Shown: positions 11,854 to 13,147 of the stretch, piece after piece
Layout: each line of letters starts with the position of its first letter
Numbering within the stretch: the stretch's first letter is position 1
Assembly (NCBI GenBank): GCA_910584635.1
Contig: CAJUBA010000026.1
Coordinates: 1-13,147 of the forward strand
Source: an uncultured Christensenella sp.
GTDB lineage: Bacteria; Bacillota; Clostridia; Christensenellales; UBA3700
Length of the DNA stretch: 13,147 bases
Reading direction: 5' to 3'
Program-made: the position numbers and the translations under genes
The notes under the pieces: generated by a model
Seen by the model: only the letters and a program-made list of their open reading frames with translations
Database searches by the model: none
What the model was told of the DNA's origin: nothing

Positions 11854-13147
11854 CTATTTCTTCCTCAAAGACCTCTGCTCTTTGAGAAAATCATTATACC
11901 TCTCTATTTGATCTTCCCTAAGGTCTATCATCTCCTTCGCTGTTGCCAACGCTTGACTGTCCCCTACTATCAATTCCGTTTCCTTTACCTTTACTTTCGT
12001 TCCTTCGCTTCCTGCGTTCCTTCTGATGTCCTTCATATACTCGTCTTCCATCTTGAACAACGCTACCGTACTGTCTTTCTTTATCGTCAGTTTTACCAAC
12101 GGATTTACCGACGACTGTCCAAGTAAGATATAGTACGTAGATTTCTTCTCTTTACACTTATCCTTACTCATTGCGTATTCTTTCAACGTATCAAAGAACT
12201 TCTTCTGTTTAGCGGAGAGTTTTGCGTACGCTTCGTCAAGAGTTAATCTAGGAGCGGCTACCTTTGCTTTGGGAGCAGGTTTTTCGGCAGGTATCTCAAC
12301 TATCTTCTCTACTACCTTTTCCACTTCGATAGGTACTTCCACTATCTTTTCGACGGGAACCTCTACTTTTACTTCCTTGACTACTTCCTTTTCAACTATC
12401 TTCTCTACCTCTACAGGTACTTCTACTTTTACTTCCTTCTCGACGATTTTTTCAACTTCTACCGGAACCTCGACGATTTTCTCGACGGGTACTTCTTTCT
12501 CCACTATCTTTTCAACTACTTTCTCGACAGGGACTTCAACGCGAACTTCCTTTTCAACGACTTGCGTTTCAACAGGTTTATTCGCGGACAGTTCTTTTAA
12601 TTTGTCCATTATGCTTTCTTGGTTTTTAAGCAACTGTTTGATTGTTTCGTCGTTGTTTTCCGTTTGAGCGACTACTTTCAATATCCTCTCTTCATTTATA
12701 TTCGACGTGGCTACTTCTTTTTCTATTACTCTCTCGACGGGTTGTTGCTCGGAAAGTTTTTGCATCAACTTTTCGTTCTGCTCAATGAGTTTATGTACGA
12801 GTTCGTCGTTAGCGGACGCCTGTTGCGGCAAGTACTGTTGTACGTTGGGCAATAGAGCGGCTACTGCGTCGTTTATCATACAGCGCATTTCTTCCATTCC
12901 AACCGCCGATTGTCCGTTATACGCAAAGCCTTGCGGTTGTCCCTGTGCGCCTTGCATATTGCCGACGTTTCCGCCGAGCATACTCATGAACATCATTTTC
13001 ATTTCTTCATCGCGGCGTTGGCTTTCCGTTTCTCTCTTTCTGTTGTCTATTTCTCTTTGATTCCTTTCGAACTCATCTTTCGCTTCGTCCAAATTCCTCA
13101 AAGATTTCTTGTATCCTCTCTTCTCTATAAGCATAAATACAAACGAC
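11854..13147 (-). CDS. Coiled-coil protein with Val/Glu/Lys repeat, probably 5'-incomplete
   Basis: I do not recognise this protein. The first in-frame ATG is at 13134 (426 residues), but no Shine-Dalgarno sequence precedes it and the frame stays open to the window edge (...SFVF before MLIEKRGYKK), so the true start is probably outside; a membrane helix just upstream is plausible. From that Met: a charged coiled coil (about 10-48), a Gly/Gln/Asn-rich linker (53-76), coiled coils (about 108-182), and a repetitive stretch at about 188-284 built from units such as VEKIVEKEV and VEVPVEKIV. After an Ala/Pro/Lys hinge comes a globular domain at about 297-426 (LTLDEAYAKLSAKQKKFFDTL ... ERYNDFLKEQRSLRKK). 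The layout suggests a spacer carrying a C-terminal binding domain, perhaps at the cell envelope or in the cytoskeleton. Function is unknown. Confidence 0.8.
   Translation of the reverse strand, partial: SFVFMLIEKRGYKKSLRNLDEAKDEFERNQREIDNRKRETESQRRDEEMKMMFMSMLGGNVGNMQGAQGQPQGFAYNGQSAVGMEEMRCMINDAVAALLPNVQQYLPQQASANDELVHKLIEQNEKLMQKLSEQQPVERVIEKEVATSNINEERILKVVAQTENNDETIKQLLKNQESIMDKLKELSANKPVETQVVEKEVRVEVPVEKVVEKIVEKEVPVEKIVEVPVEVEKIVEKEVKVEVPVEVEKIVEKEVVKEVKVEVPVEKIVEVPIEVEKVVEKIVEIPAEKPAPKAKVAAPRLTLDEAYAKLSAKQKKFFDTLKEYAMSKDKCKEKKSTYYILLGQSSVNPLVKLTIKKDSTVALFKMEDEYMKDIRRNAGSEGTKVKVKETELIVGDSQALATAKEMIDLREDQIERYNDFLKEQRSLRKK
12283..12573 (-). repeat. Coding repeat for Val/Glu/Lys-rich spacer
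   Basis: About 97 codons encode irregular copies of VEKIVEKEV, VEVPVEKIV and VEVEKIVEK. At DNA level the units vary in codon choice, so this is not a fresh tandem expansion. Units recur about every 7 to 13 residues and never include Cys, aromatic residues or Gly. Confidence 0.8.

Noticed and set aside
12269..12667. Plus-strand frame encoding Ser/Thr/Phe repeats
   Set aside because: It is the antisense image of the Val/Glu/Lys repeat codons; its regularity comes from the real minus-strand gene.

Overview
The window looks like a piece of a low-G+C, Gram-positive-type bacterial chromosome, probably an uncultured Clostridia-like member of the Bacillota. The reasons are: AT-rich intergenic DNA, strong GGAGG ribosome-binding sites, TTGACA/TATAAT promoters with 17-bp spacers, many short intrinsic terminators, an ECF-type vitamin transporter subunit, a type III pantothenate kinase, a dimeric-type glycyl-tRNA synthetase and a clostridial-style GH3 enzyme. 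Taxonomy is inferred from gene content, not from a marker search.

Layout. Positions 1-311 are gene-free and hold a palindromic repeat remnant and a long-loop terminator. On the minus strand follow coaX (312-1085) and an ECF S-component (1109-1855), an apparent two-gene pantothenate uptake/CoA operon with its own promoter and a leader of about 110 nt. Next come a TspO/MBR membrane protein (2025-2480, minus) and a divergent 86-residue membrane protein (2578-2838, plus) whose promoter predicts a leaderless mRNA. Two tandem paralogous membrane-anchored proteins (2878-3303 and 3320-3745, minus) share one strong promoter. A 72-residue protein with 20 cysteines (3894-4112, minus) lies divergently to glyQS (4289-5677, plus). 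Convergent with glyQS is guaB (5839-7296, minus). After a divergent promoter region come a GH3 beta-glycosidase with a long charged tail (7563-10181, plus) and a putative lipoprotein (10421-11149, plus). Positions 11150-11853 are about 700 bp of gene-free DNA packed with terminators, inverted repeats and REPIN-like palindromes. The right edge holds an incompletely contained gene (minus) for a coiled-coil protein with a Val/Glu/Lys repeat.

How the genes work together. Most genes are independent housekeeping units: CoA precursor supply, glycine charging, GMP synthesis and sugar hydrolysis. The uncharacterised material consists of the paralog pair, the Cys-rich protein, the small membrane protein, the lipoprotein and the repeat protein. 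I see no integrase, transposase, CRISPR array, tRNA or rRNA, and no clear multi-gene defence or biosynthetic system. The best leads are the leaderless gene, the paralog pair with a nearly fixed N-terminus, the Cys-rich protein, the repeat-rich 11.2-11.8 kb region and the repeat protein at the right edge.
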